Positions 13,426 through 21,096 of a stretch of DNA of 38,338 bases are shown piece by piece. Each line of letters opens with the position of its first letter. The first letter of the stretch is position 1. The notes under the pieces are model-generated. The model saw nothing but the letters and a program-made list of their open reading frames with translations. It was not told the origin of the DNA and searched no databases. The position numbers and the translations under genes are program-made. The DNA is taken from positions 1,686 to 40,023 of the forward strand of contig DJYD01000050.1 of the NCBI GenBank assembly GCA_002449955.1, in the 5' to 3' direction. The stretch comes from Lachnospiraceae bacterium UBA6987 (lineage in GTDB: Bacteria; Bacillota; Clostridia; Lachnospirales; Lachnospiraceae).

Positions 13426-14835
13426 ATGGCAGGGAAAGCGGACTTAAGTCCTGCAGACAGAGAAAAAATATTTGCGGAAATGCCGGTCGGGAAAGCACTC
13501 TATACGATGGCCGCGCCGACAGTCATCAGCCAGCTGATCAATCTGATTTACAACATGGTGGATGCCTTCTACATCGGCAGAACCGGTGATCCGTATAAAA
13601 TGGCGGCGACGACCATTACCATTACGCTTGTGATGCTGACAGTAGCTGTGGCTAATCTGTTCGGGATTGGCGGCGGAAGTCTTGTTGCCAGATTGCTGGG
13701 GATGGACAAAAAGGATGAGGCGAAGACAGTCAGCAGCTTTTCCTTTTATGGAACCATTGTGACTGCAGCGCTTTATGCCTTGCTTGTGGCGCTGTTCCTA
13801 AGGCCGCTGCTTCGTTTTCTGGGGGCTTCCGAGGCAACGATCGGCTACGCCTCAGCCTATACGATCATTGTGATCGTGATCGGTGTCCTGCCGTCCATGC
13901 TTTCCATGGTGCTCGCGCACCTGCTGCGCAATGTCGGCTGCTCGAAGCAGGCAAGCCTTGGCCTCTCCGGCGGCGGGATCCTGAATATCATTCTCGACCC
14001 GCTTTTCATGTTTGTACTGCTCCCGGAAGGGATGGAGGTGACAGGGGCAGCGATCGCGACGACCTTATCCAATGTCTGCGCCTGCCTCTATCTGCTTGTG
14101 GTTTACCGGAAAGCAGGGGCAAGTTCCCCGCTCAGCATGAGCCTGTCTTGTGCAGGCAGCATAAAGCCTGAAAACCGAAGAAGCATCTTCTCGGTCGGCA
14201 TTCCCTCTGCGGTTCAGCTCGGGCTCCTGGATCTTGCCAATGTCTGCGCGAACAGATTGGCCGCCGAACACAGCGACCTGGTGCTTGCCGGCCTTGGCAT
14301 CGTCATGAAGATTGAAAGGATCCCCAATGCCGTGAACATCGGCATCTGCCAGGGCATGATGCCGATCGTAGCATACAATTATGCGGCAGGAAATTATGCA
14401 CGCATGAAGGAGACAATGCGGGCGGCGAGAACGGCAGGCCTGATCATTTCCGCGGCATCGGTCATCCTGCTGCTGGTTTTTGCCGGACCGTTTTCCCGGG
14501 TCTTTCTGGATACCTCGTCAAAGGATGCCGCAGCGGCACTGCAGACGGTCGGTTTTGCGGCCCTGTTCCTGCGGATCCGGGCGCTTGCCTCTCCGGCTCA
14601 GTTTTTGAATTACAATTCGTCTTTCAGCATGCAGGCGATGGGCAGCGGCAGTGCGCCGTTGCTTTTAGCCTGTCTCCGGATACTGATCATGTATATCCCG
14701 CTGATGTTCCTGCTTGACGGGCTATTCGGCGAGATCGGTCTTTCGTCTGCACTGCCGGCAGGAGAGTGGCTTTCCGCATTCTGCGCCGTGTATGTTCTGA
14801 GAACCGTGATGAAGAAAAAGGGGATAAAAGTATGA
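13426..14835 (+). CDS. MATE family efflux transporter
   Basis: A 469-residue polytopic membrane protein with about 12 hydrophobic segments and the MATE two-half layout. The N-terminal hallmark KALYTMAAPTVISQLINLIYNMVDAFYIG and the following GGGSLVARLLG are clear; the second half begins around RSIFSVGIPSAVQLGLLDLANV. MATE proteins expel cationic compounds or metabolites in exchange for Na+ or H+. The start has GAGAGGAAA upstream. Its stop TGA overlaps the ATG of the cation diffusion facilitator by three bases, so the two are translated as a unit. The substrate cannot be predicted; the pairing with a metal exporter may only be operon economy. Confidence 0.93.
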   Translation: MAGKADLSPADREKIFAEMPVGKALYTMAAPTVISQLINLIYNMVDAFYIGRTGDPYKMAATTITITLVMLTVAVANLFGIGGGSLVARLLGMDKKDEAKTVSSFSFYGTIVTAALYALLVALFLRPLLRFLGASEATIGYASAYTIIVIVIGVLPSMLSMVLAHLLRNVGCSKQASLGLSGGGILNIILDPLFMFVLLPEGMEVTGAAIATTLSNVCACLYLLVVYRKAGASSPLSMSLSCAGSIKPENRRSIFSVGIPSAVQLGLLDLANVCANRLAAEHSDLVLAGLGIVMKIERIPNAVNIGICQGMMPIVAYNYAAGNYARMKETMRAARTAGLIISAASVILLLVFAGPFSRVFLDTSSKDAAAALQTVGFAALFLRIRALASPAQFLNYNSSFSMQAMGSGSAPLLLACLRILIMYIPLMFLLDGLFGEIGLSSALPAGEWLSAFCAVYVLRTVMKKKGIKV

Positions 14836-15722
14836 AGCATACATCATTTGAAGCGGCAGCGACAAGGGTTTCCCTGGTCAGCATGGTGATCAATCTGCTG
14901 CTTGCTGCCTTTAAGTTTGCTGCCGGTGTGATCGGCCGGTCCGGCGCCATGATCAGCGACGCCATCCATTCCTCCTCGGACGTTCTGGGCAGCCTCATCG
15001 TGATCGTCGGGGTCAGGATGTCCGAAAAAACTTCGGATAAGGACCATCCGTACGGCCATGAGCGGATGGAGTGCGTTGCTTCGCTTATCCTGGCCGGCAT
15101 CCTGGCAGCAGCCGGGTTTTCAATCGGCAAGGAGGCCGTGACCTCCGTGATAAACCGCTCCTATGAAACGGAAGCTGCTCCGGGCCTTGTCGCCCTGATT
15201 GCCGCGGTGGTGTCCATCGTTGTCAAGGAAGGGCTGTTCTGGTATACCTGGGTGAATGCGAAAAGGATCCGCTCCAGCGCGCTCAAGGCGGAAGCCTGGC
15301 ATCATCGTTCGGATGCGCTGTCCTCCGTCGGCGCGCTTATCGGTATCGGCGGAGCGTTGCTTGGTGTAAGGGTGATGGAGCCCATCGCCAGCATAGTGAT
15401 CTGCCTGTTTATTCTGAAGGTGGCCGTTGATATCTTCCGGGAGGCCGTCGACAACATGGTCGACCATGCCTGCGACGCAGAGATGGAAAGCGCGATCCGG
15501 GAATGTGCCGCCCTGCAGCCCGGCGTGGAGCGCGTAGACAGCCTGCGCACACGCAAATTCGGCCGGAAAATCTATGTGGACATCGAGATCGCAGCCGATG
15601 GAGATTTGACGCTCCGCGCAGCGCACGATATCGCGCAGCAAGTCCATGACAATATTGAACAGACATTTTCAGAGGTCAAGCACATCATGGTCCATGTCAA
15701 TCCGGTGAATCATGAGAAATGA
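14832..15722 (+). CDS. Cation diffusion facilitator (CDF) transporter
   Basis: A 296-residue member of the CDF family, exporters of Zn2+, Mn2+, Co2+ or Fe2+ driven by proton exchange. Six membrane segments cover residues 1 to about 210. The intramembrane metal site appears as ISDAIHSSSD near residue 44 and HHRSDALSS near residue 158; a DKDHPYGHERME loop, typical of the family, follows segment II. The C-terminal cytoplasmic domain (from about 212) has the usual beta-alpha-beta layout and ends KHIMVHVNPVNHEK. The ATG at 14832 overlaps the MATE stop (ATGA), so the start further upstream at 14766 is rejected. The HSSSD and HHRSD sites fit Mn/Fe- or Zn-type members; the metal is not decided. Confidence 0.92.
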   Translation: MKHTSFEAAATRVSLVSMVINLLLAAFKFAAGVIGRSGAMISDAIHSSSDVLGSLIVIVGVRMSEKTSDKDHPYGHERMECVASLILAGILAAAGFSIGKEAVTSVINRSYETEAAPGLVALIAAVVSIVVKEGLFWYTWVNAKRIRSSALKAEAWHHRSDALSSVGALIGIGGALLGVRVMEPIASIVICLFILKVAVDIFREAVDNMVDHACDAEMESAIRECAALQPGVERVDSLRTRKFGRKIYVDIEIAADGDLTLRAAHDIAQQVHDNIEQTFSEVKHIMVHVNPVNHEK

Positions 15723-15742
15723 GGCTGTATTTCGGATTTTTA

Positions 15743-15772
15743 TTGGAACTGTACGCCTGGTCATGCTATAAA
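15743..15772 (+). promoter_or_regulatory. Candidate promoter with extended -10
   Basis: TTGGAA (15743-15748), an 18-base spacer and TATAAA (15767-15772) preceded by TGC. It lies 35 bases upstream of the sensor phosphatase gene. Confidence 0.5.
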
Positions 15773-15807
15773 TAAAGCAGCCGGCTATTCTATCAAGGGA
15801 ATGTAAT

Positions 15808-17979
15808 ATGCAGATGCAAAGATTTCGTCCTCTCCGTACCAAAATCACGATGACTATCATGATCGTGGTCTTTCTGTCCCTGTTCTGCGTCGGGGCAGTC
15901 TCCCTCATCAATACAAACCGCACCATAAAAACAATGGCGGATTCCAATAAGCAGATGACACAGACCTCGCGCTCGATGTCATCCTCCTCCATGGAGGCCC
16001 TGACGCGGGTGCGCCTGCAGGAGCTGGCAGAGGATAAAGCGGCTTTGGCGGACCGGACGTTCTACGAGTTTGAGCAGGCTGTGAGCATGATTGCTTCTGC
16101 GGCGGAAAAAATCTACGGCAGCCGGGAGACTTATCCGGAAAGGGACGTCCCGCTGCCGGATGCGGAAAAAGACGGGACACTGTCCCTGCAGCTTCTGTTT
16201 GCCTCTGATACAGATCCTGAAGACAGCGCCGTACGTGCGGAAGCAAGGCTTCTCGGCAATATCCAGGAAACCTTATACGCCATCAACCTGCAGAATCCGA
16301 GTATAGCTTCAACCTATTTTGCGTCGGCAAGCGGCATCATGGTGCAGGCGGACTTTATCTCGGCCAAAAAATTTGATGAAGCCGGCCGCATCATGCCCCT
16401 CGATGCGAAGACAAGAGCCTGGTATCAGGGCGCGCAGGAGACGGGCAGGCTGTATTTAACACCGGTTACCCGGGATCTCCACACGCCGCAGCTTGCGATC
16501 ATGTGCGGTGTGCCGGTCTATGATTCCGGAGAATTCAAGGGCGTTGCCGGTGCAGGCATGTATCTTGACAGCATCAATGCACTGATTGAAAGCGTTGATC
16601 TGGGCGATAAAGGAAATATCTGCATTGTCAATGATCAGGGCCGGATCCTTTTTTCAAATTTCAAGGAGGGATCCCTTTCGGTAAATGAGGGGGGCAATGA
16701 CCTCCGTCTCTCGGCCGATGAGGATCTGAAGCAGCTTGTGAGCAATGCCCTGCAGGGTGAAGAAGGCGTCAAACAGCTTTCCCTTGACGGCGCGCCCTGC
16801 TACGTTGCCTATGCGCCGATGGAAACGGTGGGATGGTCGGTATTCATCATACTGGCAAAGGACGAGGTCGATGCGCCGACAGTGCAGCTGCAGCAGGGAC
16901 TCGACCGTATTGCGGAAGAGTCGGAAACTTCTGCGGCTGAGCGGGCCAAAAAAGCGGTCTTTGTGCTCCTGATTGTATTTATCGCTGCACTGGCCATTAC
17001 TCTTTTAGCGTCAATGCTTCTGTCCAACCGCGTCGTTAAGCCGATCCAGTCACTGACCGATAAGGTCAGCCGGGTAGGCGGTGATGATCTGGATTTCAGC
17101 TGGGAAGTCAGAAGCAACGATGAAACCAGACTTCTTGCGGATGCCTTTCAGTCGCTGACAGGGCGCATGAAAGAATACGTCAGCGATATTCAAAAAATCA
17201 CGGCGGAAAAGGAACGCATCGGCACGGAGCTGTCCCTGGCGACAAAGATCCAGGCGGGAATGCTGCCGAACATTTTCCCCGCGTTTCCGGACAGAAAGGA
17301 TTTTGACATCTACGCTTCCATGACCCCGGCCAAGGAGGTCGGCGGAGACTTCTATGATTTCTTCTTGATCGATGAGGAGCATCTGGCGTTGGTGATCGCC
17401 GATGTCTCCGGGAAAGGGGTGCCGGCGGCGCTGTTCATGATGGGCTCCATGATCATGATCCGGAGCAGCATTCAGAACGGATTCAGCCCGGCCCAGACGC
17501 TGACGCAGGTAAATGAGCAGATCTGTGCGGGCAATCATGAGAATATGTTCGTCACGGTCTGGCTCGGCATCCTGGATCTGAAGAGCGGAAAGCTTACCGC
17601 GGCCAATGCGGGACACGAATATCCGATTCTGAAGCAGCCCGGGGAAGAATTTGAACTGGTGAGGGATCCGCACGGCTTTGTGCTCGGCGGTCTGCCCGGC
17701 AGACGTTATATGGAATACGAGTGGCAGTTAAAGCCCGGCTCAAGATTGTTCGTCTATACCGACGGCGTGCCTGAAGCCGGAGATCAAAGCTTAACGCTTT
17801 TCGGAACGGACCGCCTGCTGCAGGTCCTGCGCAGGACAGAGAATGAAAGCCCGGAAGCGATCCTGGAAGCGGTTGCGGCAGAAGTCCGGGGATATGTGGG
17901 AGAAGCCCCGCAGTATGATGATCTGACCATGCTCTGCCTGGAATATAAAGGCACAGACAGAGAGGAGAATCAGACCTGA
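15808..17979 (+). CDS. Membrane sensor PP2C (SpoIIE-type) phosphatase
   Basis: A 723-residue membrane protein. Order: membrane segment (about 11-35); an extracytoplasmic dCache-like sensor (about 40-375, with STYFASASGIMVQADF and AWYQGAQETGRLYLTPVT); a second membrane segment (about 384-405); a HAMP linker (to about 460, beginning NRVVKPIQSLTDKV); a coiled connector with IGTELSLATKIQAGMLP; and a PP2C/SpoIIE phosphatase domain (about 495-715). Metal-binding acidic residues are seen in VGGDFYDFF, IADVSGKGVPAA and the terminal YDDLTML. Such proteins sense small molecules outside the cell and dephosphorylate anti-sigma-factor antagonists or similar targets. No STAS or anti-sigma gene lies next to it, so its target is encoded elsewhere. 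It has its own candidate promoter and shares a two-way terminator with the opposed ABC operon. Confidence 0.92.
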   Translation: MQMQRFRPLRTKITMTIMIVVFLSLFCVGAVSLINTNRTIKTMADSNKQMTQTSRSMSSSSMEALTRVRLQELAEDKAALADRTFYEFEQAVSMIASAAEKIYGSRETYPERDVPLPDAEKDGTLSLQLLFASDTDPEDSAVRAEARLLGNIQETLYAINLQNPSIASTYFASASGIMVQADFISAKKFDEAGRIMPLDAKTRAWYQGAQETGRLYLTPVTRDLHTPQLAIMCGVPVYDSGEFKGVAGAGMYLDSINALIESVDLGDKGNICIVNDQGRILFSNFKEGSLSVNEGGNDLRLSADEDLKQLVSNALQGEEGVKQLSLDGAPCYVAYAPMETVGWSVFIILAKDEVDAPTVQLQQGLDRIAEESETSAAERAKKAVFVLLIVFIAALAITLLASMLLSNRVVKPIQSLTDKVSRVGGDDLDFSWEVRSNDETRLLADAFQSLTGRMKEYVSDIQKITAEKERIGTELSLATKIQAGMLPNIFPAFPDRKDFDIYASMTPAKEVGGDFYDFFLIDEEHLALVIADVSGKGVPAALFMMGSMIMIRSSIQNGFSPAQTLTQVNEQICAGNHENMFVTVWLGILDLKSGKLTAANAGHEYPILKQPGEEFELVRDPHGFVLGGLPGRRYMEYEWQLKPGSRLFVYTDGVPEAGDQSLTLFGTDRLLQVLRRTENESPEAILEAVAAEVRGYVGEAPQYDDLTMLCLEYKGTDREENQT

Positions 17980-18015
17980 CGCAAACTGAACCGGAACATT
18001 TGGCCAAACACAGAG

Positions 18016-18054
18016 AAAAAAGCCCGGAACTCCATGTGAGAGCTCCGGGCTTTT
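18016..18054. terminator. Two-way terminator between convergent genes
   Basis: AGCCCGGA (18021-18028) pairs with TCCGGGCT (18044-18051), with A residues before and T residues after, so it can work in both directions: for the phosphatase gene on the plus strand and the ABC importer on the minus strand. Confidence 0.88.
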
Positions 18055-18072
18055 CCGATACAGACTTGCAGC

Positions 18073-18867
18073 TTAGGAGAGCAGGACGGCGTCGGTTTCT
18101 TCCTGCGTACCGGCGAGAGCAGCAAAACGATCCAGCAGATCCCGTTTGGTCAACTGCTTTTTTTCCTCTCCGGCTATGTCCAGGATGATTCGTCCCTCGT
18201 TCATCATGATAAGGCGGTTGCCGTAGGTGATGGCATCGCGCATATTGTGGGTGATCATCATGCAGGTAAGATGATTCTCCCGGATGATCCGGTCGGAGAT
18301 TTCCAGAACCTTCGCGGCTGTGGCAGGATCGAGCGCTGCGGTGTGCTCGTCGAGCAGTAAAAGCCTGGGCCGTTTCAGGGAGGCCATGAGGAGGGTTAAG
18401 GCCTGGCGCTGTCCGCCGGAAAGCAGCCCCACCTTTGACGTCATACGGTCTTCCAGTCCGAGACCGAGTTCCTTCAGCTTGGCAAAGTAGACTTCCTTTT
18501 CTTCACGGGACAGGCCCCATTTCAGCCCGCGCCTAGCGCCTCTGCGCGCAGCAAGGGCCAGGTTCTCATCGATCTGCATGGTTGGCGCCGTACCCATCAT
18601 GGGATCCTGGAAGACCCTGCCGATATAGGCGGCCCGCTTATGCTCAGGCAGACGCGTCACATCATTGCTGCCGATCAGAATCCTGCCTTCATCTACCGGA
18701 AACGTTCCCGCAACCGCGTTCAGCATAGTGGATTTTCCGGCACCGTTTCCTCCGATAACGGTCAGAAAGTCCCCTTCGGCAAGATGCAGATTCAGATCTG
18801 ACAGGGCTTTCTTTTCATTGACGGTACCGGGATTGAAGGTTTTACAGAGATGCTCAAGCTTCAGCAT
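18073..18867 (-). CDS. ABC importer ATPase, TrpZ-like
   Basis: A 264-residue ATP-binding subunit. Walker A is GGNGAGKS (residues 39-46), the Q-loop lies in RVFQDP, the signature is LLSGGQRQ (about 148-155), Walker B is LLLLDEHTAALDP and the switch His is in MMITHNM. In the partner systems (ABC_sub_bind lipoprotein plus BPD_transp_2 permease) it drives uptake of amino acids or related small molecules; tryptophan is the substrate in the best known streptococcal case. GGAGGG precedes the ATG, and the gene overlaps the end of the permease gene by 7 bases, showing coupling. It is the last gene of a three-gene minus-strand operon. Confidence 0.92.
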   Translation of the reverse strand: MLKLEHLCKTFNPGTVNEKKALSDLNLHLAEGDFLTVIGGNGAGKSTMLNAVAGTFPVDEGRILIGSNDVTRLPEHKRAAYIGRVFQDPMMGTAPTMQIDENLALAARRGARRGLKWGLSREEKEVYFAKLKELGLGLEDRMTSKVGLLSGGQRQALTLLMASLKRPRLLLLDEHTAALDPATAAKVLEISDRIIRENHLTCMMITHNMRDAITYGNRLIMMNEGRIILDIAGEEKKQLTKRDLLDRFAALAGTQEETDAVLLS

Positions 18868-19802
18868 GATGTCCCTCCTTTGGCGGCACCGGCCGTTTTA
18901 TGATTCTGCCTGTGTATCCGGCTTTTCCAGTAGGGAACAGCCAGGAACAGGGCAACGATAGCCGCAGTGATCAGTTTCAGATCGTTGGTGTTCAGGCCAA
19001 GCTGCAGCACGATCTGCAGGACAAAGTAATAAATGATGGCGCCGAAGGATACGGCAAGGAGCTTCAGGGCGAAGTTGACGAAGAGCTTTCCGAAAATGAC
19101 TTCACCGATAATGACGGCGGCAAGGCCGATGACGATGCTGCCGCGTCCCATATTGATGTCGGAAGAGCCCTGGTACTGGGCTAAGAGCGCGCCGGAGAAG
19201 GCAACCAGTCCGTTGGAAAGCATGAGGCCTAAAACATTGCAGGCTCTCGTATCGATGCCCTGAGCCCTGGCCATGGCCGGATTGGCACCGGTTGCACGGA
19301 TGGAAGAGCCCTTTTCTGTACCGAAGAACCAGTAAAGCAGAGCAATGACGCATACCGTGATGATCAGGAGGAGCGGCAGCGGATTCTTAAGCGAAAGCTC
19401 GCGCACAAAGCGCTGGGAGACCGTCAGCGGATACTTGTCAACGCTGAGAGCTTGATTGGCTTTGTTGCCCATGATCCTGAGATTGACGGAATAGAGAGCA
19501 AGCTGGGTGAGGATCCCGGAAAGGATGGCCGGAATGCCGCAGCGGGTGTGCAGAAGCCCGGTGCAAAGACCGCAGATCAGGCCGACAGCGAAGGCCACAA
19601 GCAGAGCAAGACGGTGGTCGACCCCTGCCCGGATCAGCATCACCGCCGTAGCGCCGCCGGTGGCAAGCGTTCCGTCCACAGTCAGATCGGCAACGTCCAG
19701 GATCCGGAACGTGAGATAAACGCCGATTGCCATAATACCCCAGATGAGCCCTTGCGCGGCTGCACCGGGCAAGGAGCTTAAGAGCGAGGAGAAGAAAGTC
19801 AT
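18861..19802 (-). CDS. ABC importer permease, TrpY-like
   Basis: A 313-residue polytopic membrane protein of the BPD_transp_2 (branched-chain/sugar-type) permease family. The N-terminus SSLPGAAAQGLIWGIMAIGVYLTFRILDVADLTVDGT is the family hallmark, with the later GSSIRATGANPAMARAQGID stretch forming the cytoplasmic coupling loop to the ATPase. About eight to nine hydrophobic segments are visible. GAGGTG precedes the start. The gene follows the lipoprotein gene after 76 bases that hold a hairpin, and overlaps the ATPase gene. Substrate unknown, most likely an aromatic amino acid or similar compound by family analogy. Confidence 0.92.
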   Translation of the reverse strand: MTFFSSLLSSLPGAAAQGLIWGIMAIGVYLTFRILDVADLTVDGTLATGGATAVMLIRAGVDHRLALLVAFAVGLICGLCTGLLHTRCGIPAILSGILTQLALYSVNLRIMGNKANQALSVDKYPLTVSQRFVRELSLKNPLPLLLIITVCVIALLYWFFGTEKGSSIRATGANPAMARAQGIDTRACNVLGLMLSNGLVAFSGALLAQYQGSSDINMGRGSIVIGLAAVIIGEVIFGKLFVNFALKLLAVSFGAIIYYFVLQIVLQLGLNTNDLKLITAAIVALFLAVPYWKSRIHRQNHKTAGAAKGGTSC

Positions 19803-19822
19803 AAATGCACCTCATACAAGGG

Positions 19823-19850
19823 AAAGAGCAGGCACATTCAGCCTGCTTTT
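19823..19850 (-). other. Intercistronic hairpin
   Basis: AGCAGGC (19827-19833) and GCCTGCT (19841-19847) form a 7-bp stem with a 7-base loop between the lipoprotein and permease genes. Such a structure often protects the upstream mRNA or ends part of the transcripts, giving more binding protein than permease. Confidence 0.6.
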
Positions 19851-19878
19851 CCGGGAATTGTAAGGATAGAGAACGGGT

Positions 19879-20868
19879 TTACTTGCTGATAGCCTCATAG
19901 CCATCCGGCACGGTCAGACCAAGCTGCTCGCAGAAGGCCTTGTTGTATTTCTTCGTGGCCGTGGTGTACTCAACCGGCATGGTGGCAATATCCGCCTCGC
20001 CTTTCAGGATCCTGGCGGCCATCTGACCGGTGGTGAAGCCCAGGTCATAGTAGCTGATGGAAAGAGTGCAGACACCGCATCCGGCGCAGATGCCTTCCTC
20101 GCCGCAGACGGCAGGAACGCCGGCAGGCAGGAGAATATTGGCAATGGATTCCGTGTTGTTGGCAGCGGTATTATCGGTAGGGATATAGATAACGTCACTC
20201 TTGTCCGCAGCGTTCTGCGTTACGGCAGCCAGATCGTTGGTATCGGTAAAGGCAAATTCTGTGGAGTTAAGACCAAGCTCAGTCAGTGCTTTAGCGACTT
20301 CATCGACCTGGTAACGGGAGTTTGCTTCGGCGGAACAGAAAAGAAGGCCGACATTCCTGGCATCCGGGAACCATTCCTTGATCATCGCAGCCTGTTCCTT
20401 AAGGTCCGCAAGGTCTGAGGTTCCGGAAATATTGCCGCCGACGGTTCCGTTAAAATCAGCGATATCCAGGGCAACGCCGTAAGCGGTGACTGAGGTGCCG
20501 AGGATCGGGATTTCGGAGGTTGCCGAGGCGGCTGCGGTAAGTGCAGGCGTCGCATTGGCCATGATCAGATCGACCTTGTCGGAAATAAAGCCGTTGACGA
20601 TCGTGGAGCAGTTGGCGGGCTCGCCGGAGGCGTTCTGTTCTTTGAAACTGACGCGGCCGGGCAGGGCCTGCTCAAGTGCATCGCGGAAGCCCTTGGTGGC
20701 GGCATCCAGAGCATCATGCTGCATCAGCTGGCAGATACCGACAACAAAGTTTTTATCTTCTGCGGCAGAGCTGCCGGCCGGGGCAGAGCTCTGATTGGTT
20801 CCGGCGTCGCAGGCACAGAGCGTAATGGCTAAACTGAGAGCACAGAGGGAACGAATGATGTTTTTCAT
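19879..20868 (-). CDS. Substrate-binding lipoprotein, TrpX-like
   Basis: A 329-residue extracellular binding lipoprotein of the ABC_sub_bind family. The N-terminus MKNIIRSLCALSLAITLCAC is a lipoprotein signal with the lipidated Cys at residue 20, followed by a Ser/Ala linker. The mature part starts VVGICQLMQHDALDAATKGFRDAL and contains the family segments LIMANATPALTAAASAT, NVGLLFCSAEANS and YIPTDNTAANNTESI. Unusually, the loop AVCGEEGICAGCGVCTLS carries four Cys; the family usually has small residues there. AAGGAG precedes the ATG. It is the first gene of the operon, behind a promoter at 20951-20979 and a leader hairpin. The ligand cannot be named; aromatic amino acids are the best-known ligands of relatives. 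Confidence 0.92.
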   Translation of the reverse strand: MKNIIRSLCALSLAITLCACDAGTNQSSAPAGSSAAEDKNFVVGICQLMQHDALDAATKGFRDALEQALPGRVSFKEQNASGEPANCSTIVNGFISDKVDLIMANATPALTAAASATSEIPILGTSVTAYGVALDIADFNGTVGGNISGTSDLADLKEQAAMIKEWFPDARNVGLLFCSAEANSRYQVDEVAKALTELGLNSTEFAFTDTNDLAAVTQNAADKSDVIYIPTDNTAANNTESIANILLPAGVPAVCGEEGICAGCGVCTLSISYYDLGFTTGQMAARILKGEADIATMPVEYTTATKKYNKAFCEQLGLTVPDGYEAISK

Positions 20869-20890
20869 AATAGAACTCCTTCTTTAAAAC

Positions 20891-20932
20891 AGAAAGGACC
20901 GGTAATGCCTGGGAATATGCACCGGTCTTTCT
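20891..20932 (-). promoter_or_regulatory. Leader hairpin, possible attenuator
   Basis: Reading on the minus strand, AGAAAGACCGGT pairs with ACCGGTCCTTTCT (one bulged base) around a 17-base loop, then comes GTTTT just before the ribosome binding site of the lipoprotein gene. It lies wholly in the leader between promoter and start. It could act as an attenuator or block translation. No T-box core sequence is seen. Confidence 0.55.
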
Positions 20933-20950
20933 ACGTTCAATTACTTTGAC

Positions 20951-20979
20951 ACTTTAAATCTTTAAAGCGCGAAAGTCAA
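20951..20979 (-). promoter_or_regulatory. Promoter of the ABC importer operon
   Basis: On the minus strand: TTGACT (20979-20974), a 17-base spacer and TAAAGT (20956-20951). It lies about 85 bases upstream of the lipoprotein start. Confidence 0.6.
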
Positions 20980-20992
20980 GCGCTTTTTTTGC
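20964..20992 (+). terminator. Terminator-like hairpin over a promoter
   Basis: On the plus strand AAAGCGC (20964-20970) pairs with GCGCTTT (20980-20986), followed by T residues. It covers the -35 box of the minus-strand promoter and has no plus-strand gene to end. Confidence 0.4.
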
Positions 20993-21096
20993 AATTTTTT
21001 TAATTTTTTTTGGCCGGATATTTCCCGCGTGTTCCGGTAGATTTTTTACGGACGGCATGGTAGAATAACGTCGTCGTGAAAAAGATTGGAGGATCT

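Noticed and set aside
20869..20990. T-box leader for the amino-acid-type importer
   Set aside because: I looked for the conserved TGGNACCGCG core on the minus strand and did not find it; only a simple hairpin is present.
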